From contig SHWZ01000005.1 in the NCBI GenBank assembly GCA_009693575.1, positions 19,082-83,081 on the forward strand: a DNA stretch of 64,000 nucleotides, written 5' to 3'. A program made the position numbers and the translations under genes. Shown piece after piece: positions 63,878 to 64,000 of the stretch (position 1 is the first letter of the stretch; every line of letters starts with the position of its first letter). Source of the stretch: Flavobacteriaceae bacterium. GTDB taxonomy: Bacteria > Bacteroidota > Bacteroidia > UKL13-3. The notes beneath the pieces were generated by a model. The model was not told the DNA's origin. It saw only the letters and a list, made by a program, of their open reading frames with translations, and ran no database searches.

Positions 63878-64000
63878 TTGATAACCGCCGCTACCATATC
63901 CCGCATTTTTCATGCTGCCAACATAGAGGAGGTGGTGGGCGAGTATGTGGCCCTCAAAAAGCGGGGCGGCAACCTGCTGGGGCTTTGTCCTTTCCACAAC
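63878..64000 (+). CDS. dnaG: DNA primase DnaG, N-terminal fragment
   Basis: The last 41 codons of the window, absent from the ORF track because the gene runs off the end. From TTG 63878 the sequence reads ISRIFHAANIEEVVGEYVAL then KKRGGNLLGLCPFHN, the CHC2 zinc-finger start of primase, which lays RNA primers for replication. No ATG is available in frame between the RNA-like element and this region, so TTG is the probable start. Confidence 0.88.
   Translation, partial: MITAATISRIFHAANIEEVVGEYVALKKRGGNLLGLCPFHN

Noticed and set aside
1-64000. CRISPR arrays, tRNA, rRNA, insertion sequences, phage genes
   Set aside because: No regular spaced repeats, tRNA-like T-arm/CCA patterns, rRNA stretches or transposase-like proteins were seen in either strand by eye.

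Overview
The window comes from a Bacteroidota chromosome. The signs are type IX secretion (T9SS) C-terminal sorting domains on at least three exported proteins, a GldG-type gliding/ABC protein, Bacteroidota-style -7 promoter boxes (TAnnTTTG) close to start codons, a short NuoG, a CarB without its C-terminal regulatory domain, and the long PurF-like amidotransferase. Complex I with NuoE/F/G argues for a respiring lineage (Flavobacteriia, Chitinophagia, Sphingobacteriia or Saprospiria-like) rather than a gut Bacteroides. I cannot place it further by eye. No rRNA, tRNA, CRISPR array, transposase, integrase or phage gene is visible.

Layout. 1-8.8 kb (+): 3' end of purH, a PLP enzyme, a conserved unknown, a TPR protein, gldG plus a DUF4340 partner, and the PurF-like enzyme. 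8.9-11.5 kb (+): two adjacent unknown exported proteins, closed by a terminator. 11.5-15.2 kb: T9SS subtilase (-), a small exported protein (-), divergent thymidine kinase (+), and an acyltransferase (-) coupled to carB. 15.2-18.1 kb: carB (-). 18.1-18.9 kb: a decayed gene (-) that the ORF track breaks into pieces. 18.9-22.6 kb: tadA (+), CapA-like protein (-), and an ECF sigma operon (-) with a 51-residue ORF too short for the track. 22.8-26.7 kb: RND/MMPL exporter (-), YkuK-like RNase H fold (+), lone CoA-transferase A subunit (+), lipoprotein (-). 27.2-37.5 kb (-): nuoABCDEFG, then a T9SS protein, a beta-CASP-like hydrolase, era, panC and cdsA. 37.6-43.9 kb (+): a 2104-residue CotH/lamin-tail surface protein. 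44-47 kb: SirB1-like protein, a small helical protein, then a graveyard of broken reading frames with a 21-bp repeat. 47-50 kb: CNNM/CorC protein and gmd (-), then an unknown (+). 50-58.6 kb: UPF0173 hydrolase, VWA protein, peptide-binding lipoprotein, tandem OmpA protein (-), methyltransferase, pssA, purS, M28 peptidase. 58.6-61.6 kb (+): Wzz-like, O-antigen-ligase-like and GNAT genes. 61.6-62.9 kb (-): a second M28 peptidase. 62.9-63.9 kb: hairpin repeats, a chimeric gene fragment and a probable structured RNA element. The window ends in the start of dnaG (+).

The genes are mostly housekeeping: purine and pyrimidine synthesis, complex I, phospholipid synthesis and cell-surface export. I do not see a convincing complete new multi-gene system. 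The most unusual parts are the decayed loci at 18.2-18.8 kb and 45.6-47.0 kb, the chimeric fragment and RNA-like element at 63.3-63.8 kb, the unknown secreted pair at 9-11.5 kb, and the giant surface protein. Several promoter boxes lie only 4-7 nt from the start codon, which suggests leaderless or nearly leaderless mRNAs and helped me choose starts.
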